From Glandiceps talaboti (taxonomy: Eukaryota > Hemichordata > Enteropneusta > Spengelidae), in NCBI RefSeq assembly GCF_964340395.1, contig NC_135552.1, forward strand, positions 17,434,694 through 17,498,693: a DNA stretch of 64,000 nt, written 5' to 3'. The notes below the pieces were generated by a model. That model made no database searches and was not told the DNA's origin. It saw only the letters and a list, made by a program, of their open reading frames with translations. Position numbers and translations under genes: made by a program. Below, piece by piece: positions 1 through 60,703 of this stretch (positions are counted from its first letter, which is position 1; each line of letters starts with the position of its first letter).

Positions 1-787
1 GTAATGATTGTTATATTTACAAACAATAATTTCATGAATTATTCTAGGCTAGTAGTGATGTGACATTGAGAATGTTGAGCCATGTCAACTACATATAGTA
101 ACAGAATACAAATGTATCTGATTTCATCAAGTGAATGAGCAATTAATTGAGTTATCAGAGTCAGAAATCTAAAGTTTAAAAGTATGTTTACTGTGAGCCT
201 CCAGGGAAACCGATATATGTATATCAAGATTAATACTCACGTGTAGGTTTTTTCCACGTATATACGCATATGTTTTGCTCTACAAAAGTATGTGTTATCA
301 TTAGTTGCTCAGGGATTACATTTTTACATACATTTGAAGTACAGTGTGTTTTGTGCACCTCAATCATATTTAAAATGGTGTTAAAATAAATTTACCTACA
401 AGAGAAAAAAATAAGGTATGGCGGCTCAGCACTGAACATATTTTGTAATTCTGTACTTTGAGTCGTTATTTTAATTCGTACAACAGTGTTAAAAAATATT
501 AGCAATGCACTAAAGAGATTCTAACCCCTTCACCCGCCACTTCTCTCCACAGAATCATTTGTATTGCCTGCAGTTGCCCATCACCAATTTCTGATTTGTG
601 TCATGATTTCATAGAATACTAAGTTATAGAATCTTCTAATATCACCTTTTTTCATGGAAAAGATAGACCAATCCATACTCCCATATTGTTGAAATCTGCA
701 ATGTTGTCACATTTAATTTGCTGATGATGCCTTAAAACGTACATTATATTAAACCTTACTCATGATTTCCCTTTTTATCATTAATAG
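1..787. other. intron or upstream sequence of HECW
   Basis: AT-rich with no ORF of interest. It must be intronic, because the exon at 788 enters in mid-codon without a start. No earlier coding exon could be supported. Confidence 0.6.
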
Positions 788-49266
<48,479 letters not shown>

Positions 49267-49797
49267 CGGGTGCACATCGTTTCGGTGTCATGTATTCCCT
49301 GTATCAAAATGGAATGTGCCATAAACACCCATGTAGACATTACATGGAAGAAGTGTCCTCATCTAGAGGAGAGTCAACCATCCACATTGGATGAACGACG
49401 AACATCATGAACACCTGATTTTGGACTAGTTCTTCCTGTCCATCAATGGTATAAGCCACCAATGAACAAGCTGCTGTCACAAGTTCAGCACAAGGAAGCA
49501 ACCATCTTCATCACAGAGGGGTGTCAAGTCACAAGTCTGAAATCTTTTGTATTTATTTGTATGTATCATTGAACACTTAGACCATGGAGTCATATTTATT
49601 GGAGCAATATGTTATACATACTCAACTCATAACACTCACCAACTTTTTAAGTTATACACATTGGACAGAATTTTTTTGTGATAACAAGCGAACAATGCCC
49701 TTTCTATACAATACATATCCCCCAAACAGAAAGCTTTATCGATGTAACAATGCTAAAATGAATCCGTCAAGGGTTGATAGCAATATGAATGATAGCT

Positions 49798-49803
49798 ATT
49801 AAA
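49798..49803 (+). promoter_or_regulatory. candidate proximal poly(A) signal ATTAAA
   Basis: First poly(A)-signal variant after the HECW stop (532 bp downstream), followed by the GT-rich stretch tgtgtggg. This is motif evidence only. Confidence 0.3.
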
Positions 49804-52346
49804 TGTGTGGGAATTATGCCAAAAATCTCTGTTAAGGTACGCAGATAAAAGAAAACTATGTATTGGAGAGTCTGTTTTACATAGCAAGACGTGTTGAAAT
49901 ATAAGTACTAGTTAGTGTTGACGTGCAAAAACACAGAAAAGGGAGGATCTTTGTCACTTTAATATCAAAAGAGGAAACAATACTTGGAAGATGATATTGT
50001 GGGTTTCTTTGTCATCTGATAACTTACCTGTCACTAAACAAAGTATGAAATAGTGAAATTGTGATATTAGTGCAAGGTACAATGAGAGACAGCCCTGAAG
50101 CGTAAAGTCATTGCACGGTTAATCTACGTAGAGAACTTCCTACCATCGTAATGAATGGAAGACATGATGTGACAAATGGAATGATATATGGCTGAGAGCA
50201 TTAGTTGAGGGCAGTTCACAGTGACTACAAGTCATTCATAACAAAAGTGTCATCGTCACCAAATCATAACCATGTCAGGAATCCACAGTTCATTCATTTG
50301 AAATACATTGACCTGCATTCTGTGTATATTTCATATCACTTAAATTTTTCGCACATTCTTGCAAGGAAACTCATATTAGATAAACAGACACAATACAGCC
50401 TCAATAAATTTAGGATCAATACTTGTCGTTGCATGTCACTGTTCAGTAACTCTATTATACTATGTGTGCCATGAACTGTATAAAATGTAACACACATGGT
50501 ACTTGACGTCAGTGAATTGTACAGAGATTAGGTCTATACAAGGTTCTTGTGTCACATAGAGACACTGTGGTTATCAAAACCATAAGACCTAGAACTAGAA
50601 GTATGTCAGAGATGTGTGATGTCATGGTTTGTGGTCATCCTAAGTCTAAAGGGGAAAGGTTGGCCAGGATAGTTAGTTCCTGTATTGCCCTGCCAGCGGT
50701 GTCCATTCTTTCAACTATTATTTTCTTTGATGTAGACTGTTTTGTTGGAGTATCCAGGGGGTTTAACACATCCTGGAAACTTGTGAATAGAAACGAAGAG
50801 CTTTAGTTGTCTTCCTGTCAGCTAGCCATCAATTATACAGGAAACCTATCCCTAACTTTACCGTATGGTCTTCAATTTAGTCCAATTTTTTCTTTCAAAA
50901 ATTCGATACAAATTGTGCCCCTTGTCGAGATAGATTATATACCTCAGCTTTACCTTCATTCTTCAATTTAGCCTAACTTCTTCATTTGTTGATTCTAAAC
51001 AAATTTGGCACCCTATGAGAAAAAGCATTGCCAATGACATCAAGTTTTTTTTCATTCATAAATTCAACACAAACTTTGCCCTTGTTTAGAGACGACATTA
51101 CCTGAATGTAAGAAACCAGTTTCAAAACAATGAGAACGTACTAGAGTGAATCATACACACTTTGTGTATTTTAGGATATGCCGTACATTTACTTCCATAG
51201 TAACTGAAATCATCTTCTGACAAATTGTGTCATTGTGAGGCAGTATTACACATATATAAACCAAGTTATTTTTAATAATACAAATTTTTTATTTCTGTTA
51301 TTTAACTTAACTGAACCAAACAACAACAACAACAAATGAACTAAAAGCAGTACATAACCTACGATCTGTACAACTTTGCTATCAATTATCAATTTGTCTG
51401 ATAGTTCCAGCCGATTACACATCAAAAAGAGAAACCCTATTGCAGACATATTACATGTCAATATGGCTTTCCTGACAGACAGCACTGTCAACAATATAAA
51501 TGTCAAATACTATTTATTTTGACCTAGTTTATATATATCCTGTTAGTCACATATAATTCATAACTATTACACACCTGTATTTGTTTTTTTAGGCGCTTGA
51601 TAAATATTCTGACCACCTGTGTTTTTTACACAACATGCAAATGAATTATACATGGTATCATGTGATTGGAGATTGTTATACAATGAGTAGTGTGGTTGGC
51701 TTGCAGGCCAGGCCAAATTTGATTGGATAAATATATTAAAGTAACTATCGGTATATGAGATAGTTAATTTGTTTGGGACAGTATGGTTGTAAATGATGAT
51801 GAATTACTACAGCATTATTGTCAAAGTTTTGAAAGTAAATGATTCTACAACAATGGCGGAATCCATTATAAACTATAACATTATTGACACAATGAATTTT
51901 CAATTTTTTTGTTCAATTTTTTTTGTCAAGTGTACATTTAGCAGAATGAGGCTGTGTATTTTATCTGTAAGTCATTTTTTTTGTAAATAAATTATGACTT
52001 TGATTTATTATTATTATTATTATAACGGAAACATATTTTCCCAAAATCTAATCACTTTCCTTAACTGAAGGATTATTTTATAATACTGAGATGAATTCCT
52101 AATTTCTAACTCAACAATACTCTCATTAATTGTGATGTTTGACTGAGATATATCATTTCAGCATTTCTACCCCGACTTTGCTCTCAGTATTTCAAGTAAT
52201 CCAGACCTCAATACCTCCAAACATCCAGTGCACAATCCTAGGCCAGTTACTATTTATGTGAAGTATATCAATCAGTATTGTTGTCAAATGCAAATTATTG
52301 ACCTCAGATTTGGCACTGTATACTTCAGAACAGTGTTATGTATATG

Positions 52347-52512
52347 ACAGAACCCCATAACACGCAAGTGCAGTTGTGGTGTACTCTGGGTATTTGCATT
52401 TGTGCTTGCGGGCTTGCACTTTCATGTGCACAAGGCAAAAGAAAATGCCGCAGAAAACACCACAAGCACCCCAGAGGTATCCACACTGGAACTTGCACAT
52501 TGTGGGGTTCTT
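52347..52512. mobile_element. palindromic foldback element, copy 2
   Basis: A diverged relative of 36093-36250. It begins acagaaccccataacacgca, ends in the inverse around tgtggggttct, and shares the internal gtactc.gggtatttgca. The sequence after it (to about 52690) also resembles that after copy 1. Two copies in the same order show a family rather than a chance palindrome. Confidence 0.65.
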
Positions 52513-53229
52513 TGTTTATCTGAAAAATTAGAATCCTGTAGGAAACGATCTGATGACACAAATTTCATGTACAAGGAATGACTGTGGCCTAATTTGCATA
52601 TCATTTGCATACAGGTATGCAATAAAGTTTTCAGTATTGCACTGCAGTGAAAATACAACTAGCATATGCACACACCTGTGCAAGTAATCACTAGTGCATA
52701 TGTATTAATACATTATTCATTTCACCATATTTTACCATATAGTTGATTAAGTATATGGCAATCTTATCCTAAATTACATTTTATCATAGAGATTTATCAT
52801 CACATTTCCCCTTCAATCAAAATGAAAGAAAGCATTCAGGTGAAATTAGTAAGCAGTCATTAATAAATTGACTGTCATACTAGTCATAGTAAATACCTGG
52901 GGAATGAAAGTACACCAGGTGTTATTCATTTCTGACCTTATCACATCTGTGGGCATCAATTATCAAGACTGGGTTGACAACATATAGGTCCCATTGGAGT
53001 ACTTAAAATAAAAACAGGTGTCTGTGTCATTGTCACTTTATCATCCATGTCGTCGGGTTTGTTTAGATGTGGGTAAACACAACAATACTTATACAAAATT
53101 TGATACAAGCTCAGGCCACCAATCTTGGTGGTCTGAGATGCAAGTACATCCAAAGTCCAGTGAATAACTTGACTATTGTAGTCACTGCAAGCATAGAATG
53201 GATAGTTATACAGAAACAAGGTGACACTT

Positions 53230-54000
53230 AAACTAAGTGATGATTAATAAGTATTCATATGCATGTGTATGTGACACCTCGTTTTCTGTGATTTGCCAAT
53301 CAACTGAGGTTTTTATACACCTCTTCATTTGTGTGTGAATGTGACACCTGGTTACATGTGATTTGCCAATCAATTCTGGAGTTACATCTCTTCATTTGCA
53401 TGTTAATGTGAAGTCTTGCAGTACATGATTGGCTTAGTAGCTGTGACAAATTTTGATTCTGTATATCTCTTCATGTGACACCTGGCCATCAATGATTTGC
53501 CAATCAACTCTGGAGTTTAATACATCTCTTCATTGCATATTAATATAAAGGCTTGCTGCATATGATTGGCCTAGTAGCTGTGACACAACTCTTCATTAGC
53601 ATGTTAATATGAAGGCTTGCTGCATATGATTGGCCTAGTAGCTCTGACACAACTCTTCATTTGCATGTTAATATGAAGGCTTGCTGCATATGATTGGCCT
53701 AGTAGCTGTGACACAACTCTTCATTAGCATGTTAATATGAAGGCTTGCTGCATATGATTGGCCTAGTAGCTGTGACACAACTCTTCATTAGCATGTTAAT
53801 ATGAAGGCTTGCTGCATATGATTGGCCTAGTAGCTCTGACACAACTCTTCATTTGCATGTTAATATGAAGGCTTGCTGCATATGATTGGCCTAGTAGTAG
53901 TAGCTGACACAACTCTTCATTTGCATGTTAATATGAAGGCTTGCTGCATATGATTGGCCTAGTAGTAGTAGCTGACACAACTCTTCATTTCCATGTCAAT
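53230..54000. repeat. 64-bp tandem repeat array in the 3' flank
   Basis: The unit holds gcttgctgcatatgattggc, ctagtagctgtgacacaact, cttcattagcatgttaatat. Units start at 53551, 53615 and 53679, and continue every 64 bp or so to about 53990. A degenerate older part precedes them (53230-53550). Units alternate between attagcat and atttgcat (octamer-like). Confidence 0.9.
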
Positions 54001-54946
54001 ATCATATCTCATTATGTAGATATGTAGTTGCTATCCAATCACAACTCTTCTGTACAGCTGACTATCACTTTTCTTTGAGCCATATCTTTTTCGAAAGATA
54101 AATTTCGTTTTAAAATATCAAATCTGTTTTGAGATAATTAGCTTTGCATACTTTGCAGCTGAATCATGTACTTAGTAAACTGAAGAAATGGAAGTATACC
54201 CATCATATACTGTACTCATGTATATTAAAACGATCAATCACTATCGTTGTAACAAAAACCTTACCTCTCTGCAAACACGCTCAAATTGCAATTTTTCTGT
54301 AAACATTTAAATACAGATTGACAAGACCTAACTTGCAATGTCCTGTCACATGTTACTGGGGGGGGGGGGGGTATTAAATGAAGAAATGGGGGAAACTGTA
54401 CATGCTGTTGAAAGCTATACAGTACAAACATTCTTCAAAAATGCAAATAATGTCATATCAGTATGTATATAATTTTTCAGTACAAAAAATAACATTGTCT
54501 TTGAAAACTTTTATCAAAATGAATGTAATGTAGTACTTGCTATTTTCAGCCATTGGAAATAGTTGCTTTTAGCTATGAATCCCCCTAGATGTAGCATAAA
54601 TAGAGAGCATATGTAAAATACCCAGATCACATATTGTATAGCTAGAGAGGGGGGGGGGTCAAATTTTGAAATGAAACCTTAGATAAAATACCCTTGTAAT
54701 ATATAATTGTAGGGAAGTTTATTCGTAGATTTTGCTGGAACAATGTTAATGGGCTTTCTTTTCTAAATTGTGATCGTTATAAAAACTTGATGTGAATTTT
54801 TTTAATGGAAATGATGTAAAGAAAAAACTATGCAGATCTTGCAGTTCAGTCGATGTGAATTTACTTTTCTTTAAATTTTGTATTTGTTCTGTCTTCATTT
54901 TGCAAATAAATGAACTTATCATTCTCAGATTAAGGCATTTGTTTGA

Positions 54947-55197
54947 TGTGTGTGTGCGTGTGTGTGTGTGTGTGTATGTATGTATCTATGTATGTATGTA
55001 TCTATGTGTATGTATGTATGTATGTATCATGTATGTATGTATCTATGTATGTATGTATGTATGTATGTATCTATGTATGTATGTGTGTGTGTATGTATGT
55101 ATTTATGTATTTATGTATGTATGTATATATGTGTGTGTGTATGTGTGTATTATGTATGTATGTATGTATGTGTGTGTGTGTGTGTGCATATGTATGT
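54947..55197. repeat. (TG)n/(GTAT)n microsatellite
   Basis: tgtgtgcgtgtg followed by long gtat tetranucleotide runs with ctat and gtgt interruptions. Confidence 0.95.
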
Positions 55198-55277
55198 GTA
55201 CATTTCTATGTCGACAGACCTTGTTCCATAAATAACTCAAGAATTGTTGTTCTGCATGTCATGAATTTTTTAGATTT

Positions 55278-55283
55278 AATAAA
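55278..55283 (+). promoter_or_regulatory. candidate distal poly(A) signal AATAAA
   Basis: AATAAA followed by a T-rich stretch (tatattttta), just before the point where CpG density rises. It could be the end of the longest HECW transcript. This is motif and composition evidence only. Confidence 0.3.
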
Positions 55284-57227
55284 GATCAGGTTATATTTTT
55301 ACAGATAGTATGAGGGATCACTTGAACACATGTCTTGAATGAAGAAGGCTATAGATATAGACTGCGTATTGATAAGGAAAATCTATATCATATTACGTGA
55401 ACTCTTGCCAAATATTTCAACCACGAACCATTGATTTTCTATAGTGAAATGTTAAGCTATATATTCTGGTATAAGAAATAGAAACTATGGCGTAGTGGTA
55501 TTTGTGTAGGCGGGGTATTGTGTAGACTACTGGTCACTGTACACACGGTTGGTAACTTCACTATCTAGAACCTCGGAACGTGTTTGGTGGTCTGAGCCGG
55601 AACCACACGTACACACACACCACATCATCAGAAATTAATCTAGGAACTGTTACTTTTAGTGATAAAGTTTGCATTTGGGAGCAATCATAATTTATTGAAT
55701 AAATTGTCCATCATTAAGAACGCACTGTACAACCATACTGATCATCATCAATCATTTGCCTCCACTTCTCCCTCTCATCTCTTCTCTTTTTCTCTTTTTT
55801 GGTCTTCAATATCTGCTTCATCTTCATCAACGTCCTCTGTTTCTTTTCTATATACATGTATCTCCTTCGTTAAATTTTATTTCACAACCCTACATAATAT
55901 CTCAGGCTTTAGTTTTCTGTCGATTCGCAGAGATACTAGTAATATGAGTAAACTGCCTCCTATCTCCAACGTCCGCACTCTAACACATGTCCCGGATTAT
56001 GTAACCACCTGTTGCGTCTGTGACAGCTTCTCGTGTCAAAGGTCATGTAAAGTCTTGTGATACACAGTGCAATGAAATGCAGCCGATTCTTATACACTTG
56101 TCATTTTTTAAGGATCACACAATGCTGCCTGGTCTACGTATATATAGTAACAACACATGTCATGTAATGACGTTAGGTGAAAACTATGCAATAGTAAAAA
56201 TCGATAGCTTAGTGTCACTCTTCTTGACACCGAGTGTATAAATAACATCACCAATGGTGCATGAAGCTATTTTTTATCGACTAAAAACCAACTGTAAGAC
56301 TCCGTGTAAGACATTCTCAGTGGTTCGTTGCACTGTCAATAAAATGGATTGAAAAGACGAACACAAATTAATCATTTCTGTCTTTTACCTACAAAACTCC
56401 CCACGATGTTCTTTATACCACTTTCGCGCCTCAACGGTCCTGTTGAAGGAAACTTTGCAAAAGTGGGAAAATTTTCCAAAAATGCGAGTATTAAACTATT
56501 CATGATCGCTTAATATCAATATCTATTCAGCTTCGTCTGAAATATTAGTTTCTGTGACTGACCTATCTAATATATATATATATCATGGCATCAATTAAGA
56601 TGACTCATCGTCTCAAATAATAGCATTTTGAAGGAGTTTGACATATGGGCCCCATATACATGAGTTCGATAACTGGGCGTGATTACATAGTTTACTATGT
56701 ACATCGACGAAAAAAAATCAATTTAAAAAAACCAACACCGTTAGTTATTGTTACTGTGTCACTGCGTTTTATATGTTGGGGTCATGGGAAAACTGAGCCG
56801 CTGTGACGACCATAAAAGGCTTTGATTTCCCGCCGATTCCCGCTGATCAACTTTAATATCGTACAGTACAGTGTAAGCTTATATTGTGACAGGTCTCGAG
56901 TTTCACCATTTTCTAATTAAATTGTTCCGAACGTCTGCAATCTAATATGTGTAAATGATATTTATTCATAGTATTAATTAAAATATTTCAACAATTTTAG
57001 TCAGTTAATAGTGAAAGTGTATTTTTAGATTGTGACTCTAGAATGAAGTCTCATACTGTTAAGAAAACTGTTAAGGACATTATTTTTTATTTTGTGATTT
57101 TTTTGGTTACCCATTTTATTATTTCAGCTGCGTCGTCAAACGCCTGCAACTACAGATGCCTCGTTTTGAAATAGAACCAGATCATGTCGTGACGGTGTGC
57201 AGACAGACTATATCATCCAACGCGACG

Positions 57228-57235
57228 TGACGTCA
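57228..57235. promoter_or_regulatory. CRE palindrome TGACGTCA
   Basis: Perfect CREB/ATF site in a CpG-denser stretch (57120-57310) downstream of HECW. This could be promoter-proximal sequence of the next gene. Confidence 0.35.
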
Positions 57236-58177
57236 TCATGAATAACTAGGGACAATCGTCTTGGGCAAGTGAAAGGGACTACCACGCCGAGGAATGTCTC
57301 CCGTGTTACTGTTTTATGCTTTTCTCTTCACTTGTAAACAAATCAGGGTGTAAATCATTTGGACGCCCATCCACCCAGCTGCTGACCCTTTTTTAACTTC
57401 TCGCCATGTGTGCGATTCAAATAAAAACAAAAGACAAACACATCGGGACCACACCTGTACTTGTTAAACAAACGGTGTCATATCGACTGAAAGAAATCCA
57501 CATTTAGTACTGATCTAGGCGAGTGTGGTCTAGTCATTTGGGTGGAGAGAATCACCTTCTAGCCCAGAATTTAGGTAAATAAACATCATAAAAAGTAGTT
57601 GCAGTCAGACATAAAAACGGTACCGATCGCACTACATAACTAGTATTTATTTCTTTTTGGAGGGAAACGTTACCAGAAGGCACATAATAAACTAGCTTTC
57701 ACTTACTCTTTTATTTTAAACTAAAATACAACTATCATTCAAACTTGACGAAAATTAATCTATAATCTCAAAAGTGGTACCTTTTCTTTAAATTCATACC
57801 AAGCCAGTCATGTACATGCAATGTGTATTACAATGTAGCTTGTTCTTCTTGACGCTTTCAAAGAATGGTGTAATTTCATTGTAAAAAGTGATCGTGGGTT
57901 CTACATCAAATCTGATTCACTCTTTTGTAAAATGATATTTATATTTTGACATCGGTGGTGATATTTCCCCATCCCGTTACTAGTAATAGGTATTTTTTTC
58001 TTCAGTCTACAAGACTCATAACTTGAAATATATTCCAGTGTTGATTTACACTGTAAAATAAAAGCACACTAGATGACGTATTGCGTGCATATGTTGTAGA
58101 CTTGTAGTTAAAAACGGTTTGAGAAACTACTTTAGAATATTGTTTGAAACTGATAATGACCCGGGGGGTAGTGAACG

Positions 58178-58214
58178 CCCCCCCCCCCAACACCAACACC
58201 AACACCAACACCAA
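58178..58214. repeat. poly-C and (AACACC)n
   Basis: A run of ten C at 58179-58188, followed by four tandem aacacc units. Confidence 0.85.
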
Positions 58215-58284
58215 AACGAAGAAGCTATGACACGTCATGGAGCTAATGAGCGGCACGTTTGGAGTTTAGCACTTACGAATTCGA

Positions 58285-58292
58285 TGACGTCA
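58285..58292. promoter_or_regulatory. CRE palindrome TGACGTCA
   Basis: Second perfect CRE. Half-site-like tgacgta strings are also near 58073 and 58404. Confidence 0.3.
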
Positions 58293-60683
58293 CTGTCCGA
58301 ACAGAAGAAACAAACACCATACCACATTGAGATGTACATTGTGAACTGAGCGTACTTTACCAGCAATCAACAATAATGGTGTTAGTATTGGACTCGTCAG
58401 AAGTGACGTACACCCATGTAAAAATTATAGCGTACAAATTCCATGGTTGTGTTTTTGGATAGCCATCAGGAAGAGTGACGATAGACCATCAGCAATAGTC
58501 ATGACAACAGACGTAAGACAATAGACGTTTTGTTGTTACTAAAATAACAACCATGACGTTCTACGACATTGTACTAATATCTGATAAATAGATAATATCA
58601 TGATAATATGTTATCTACAAGTGTGTCATGGTGCTGACTGACGCAAATGATTTAAATTAGTTAATCTATAATTCATTGAGTTTTATTTTTCAGTTGCCTT
58701 GTTCTGAGAGATTGATATATAGAGTAATTTATTTACCATTATAACTAGTGATAAGACGTGAAGCGAATCTAACTGTTCTTCAATAGACTCTATTGCAGGA
58801 AACTTAATAAAGACAGTTATTTCAAGGTCCTTGTTTCAAGGCCTTTTCTTTGAAGTCAGTCTATTGTATTTGTTAAAACTCGTACCATTGACGGTAAGAA
58901 AATGGTTTGCATTGGTCGGAGGTAAACGTTTGTACATTCGTTGTCAGCATAACCTTTCAAATTCATCGCCATTTTCTTGTTCTTTAACTTTCACTTTTTT
59001 GGGATTAATTTACCTTGATTCGAATTTGCCCAGTAAAATGGCAGTGGAATACGTGGAATAATTATTTCTTCATTGTCAAAAGCAAATCATAAAATTAACT
59101 CACGATATCATGTATCGTCTTAAAAAATAGCCCCTTTACGGCATCTTCCGAGACGCACAGCAAAGGTTGAACCACAGACAATATTTTAATAGGGAAAAAT
59201 GTTCTTGCCTATGTTTGAGCACAATATTATAAACTACTTGTTAAGTAAACAACTGGTTTTTACCAACATTTCTGTTAACTCTATTTTTATTTTCCTGTAA
59301 CAGAATTCGAATGACTTAAAATTAGCATTGTTGTCATAATGGTTGCCATCCTGAAATTATGCGTCGCAACCTGGAAACCACTGCTCATGGGAGGGTTAGG
59401 GGGTGAGAGAAATGAGACATGGCGTGTCTGGTCTTTAATATAACGATAGTGTACGAGCTATACAGCTGAAATGCTGCAGTAGAAGCTATGTAGTATAATG
59501 AATTTAATAATCTAGTGTACTTGTAACTGTCGGATGTTCAATCTTCTGTCTGAGCGATTGAGAGGATGGGGGAACCGTATTTTTTATCAAAACATATTAT
59601 GTAGATTTTGTGGCATATATTGATATTTTGTTTGTGTGCATATTTTAATTTGAATTCAATCCTTGTAGATTTCTTTTTTTCTAAATCGAACTCGGATCGA
59701 TTTTTGGATTTGTTTTGTTTATTGTTTTTCCCTCCGACGGTTGATAAGCTTAATCCGAATGAATTTTAATCTATATTAAATAGACAGTGAAGATTTCTAC
59801 AATCTTTCAAACCGAACTCCACATACATCAGATATGGTGTACCTATCCGTATAACATGGTTTCGAAGTACAGACCTCTCACTAGATAGAATAACAATTTA
59901 AGCAGTGACCACGGACGTAGTAATACTTGTAATCCATACGGCACCAACACCGCTTGGTAACGTGATTATTGTCTGTTAATGAGTGGCTGTAATTAGTGTG
60001 CAACAGACAGTCCGACTTCATGTTATTTAAAGTTATAAGATAAAACGAAGATTAAATTTAGAATTTTAATCTAGCCTGAAATGAAATGCCACTAATATTT
60101 GTAATTGTTTTTTCGCTTCTGACACATGGAACGCTAATTTGAAAGCAACAAATCGCAGTACTAGGGCTCCCGCAAAGCCATTGAGTATTTGAACCTTTCC
60201 CTATGCAGCTCCATTCTGCTGTCATCTCTTATCTCCCGTCCATACTCCTTTTGGAAATTATTGCTTAAAACGGGATGATGTATACATTTCAAGCTATCAA
60301 TTCGACAACTAAAAACTTTGTTTGCTGGAATCGTCTCGCCTGTATATACCCTGGATTTCTCATCACCATGTGAGTCAATAACCTTTCACATAGTGTCCTT
60401 TGAAAGATGGAAGAATTGCAAAGTGACTCCAAAGTACATCCCAGCATTTTTTTTTCGCCCTCAGTTATCATGTAGTGACGTAAATTATTGAGCCACGCTT
60501 TGCGGTACTTCAACCTTGCCATTTTTTTAATACGACAACAAGGATCCGTATTCTGTTGACAGACTGCCGTTAAATTATCAACTCAGGCAAAAGACTGTTT
60601 ATGAAAAGACACGAACGCAAATATGTTCTATAATGGCAATGGGAAAAACTGAATTAGACAATGACACAAAACCAACGTTTGTA

Positions 60684-60703
60684 AAAAAAAAAAAAAAAAA
60701 AAA
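60684..60703. repeat. poly-A run
   Basis: About 20 consecutive A bases. No retrocopy or tRNA-like head was seen directly upstream. Confidence 0.8.

Larger units (their letters stand above)
49267..56343 (+). other. 3' UTR and/or 3' flank of HECW (end not fixed)
   Basis: No coding potential beyond short ORFs. Candidate poly(A) signals are ATTAAA 49798-49803, AATAAA 50403-50408, 51986-51991, 54904-54909, 55278-55283 and 56338-56343. The signal at 54904 is followed by a GT-rich tract (54947-55195) that could serve as a downstream element. CpG stays scarce until about 55.3 kb and then rises, which suggests that the transcribed, methylated domain ends near there. This stretch also holds a foldback element (52347-52512) and a 64-bp minisatellite (53230-54000). 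Confidence 0.4.

Noticed and set aside
55659-56060. 133-codon ORF downstream of HECW
   Set aside because: The composition is that of T/C-rich non-coding DNA, with no motif and no splice or promoter support.
60684-60703. Poly(A) tail of a processed pseudogene
   Set aside because: No coding remnant was seen upstream and no flanking duplication was recognised.
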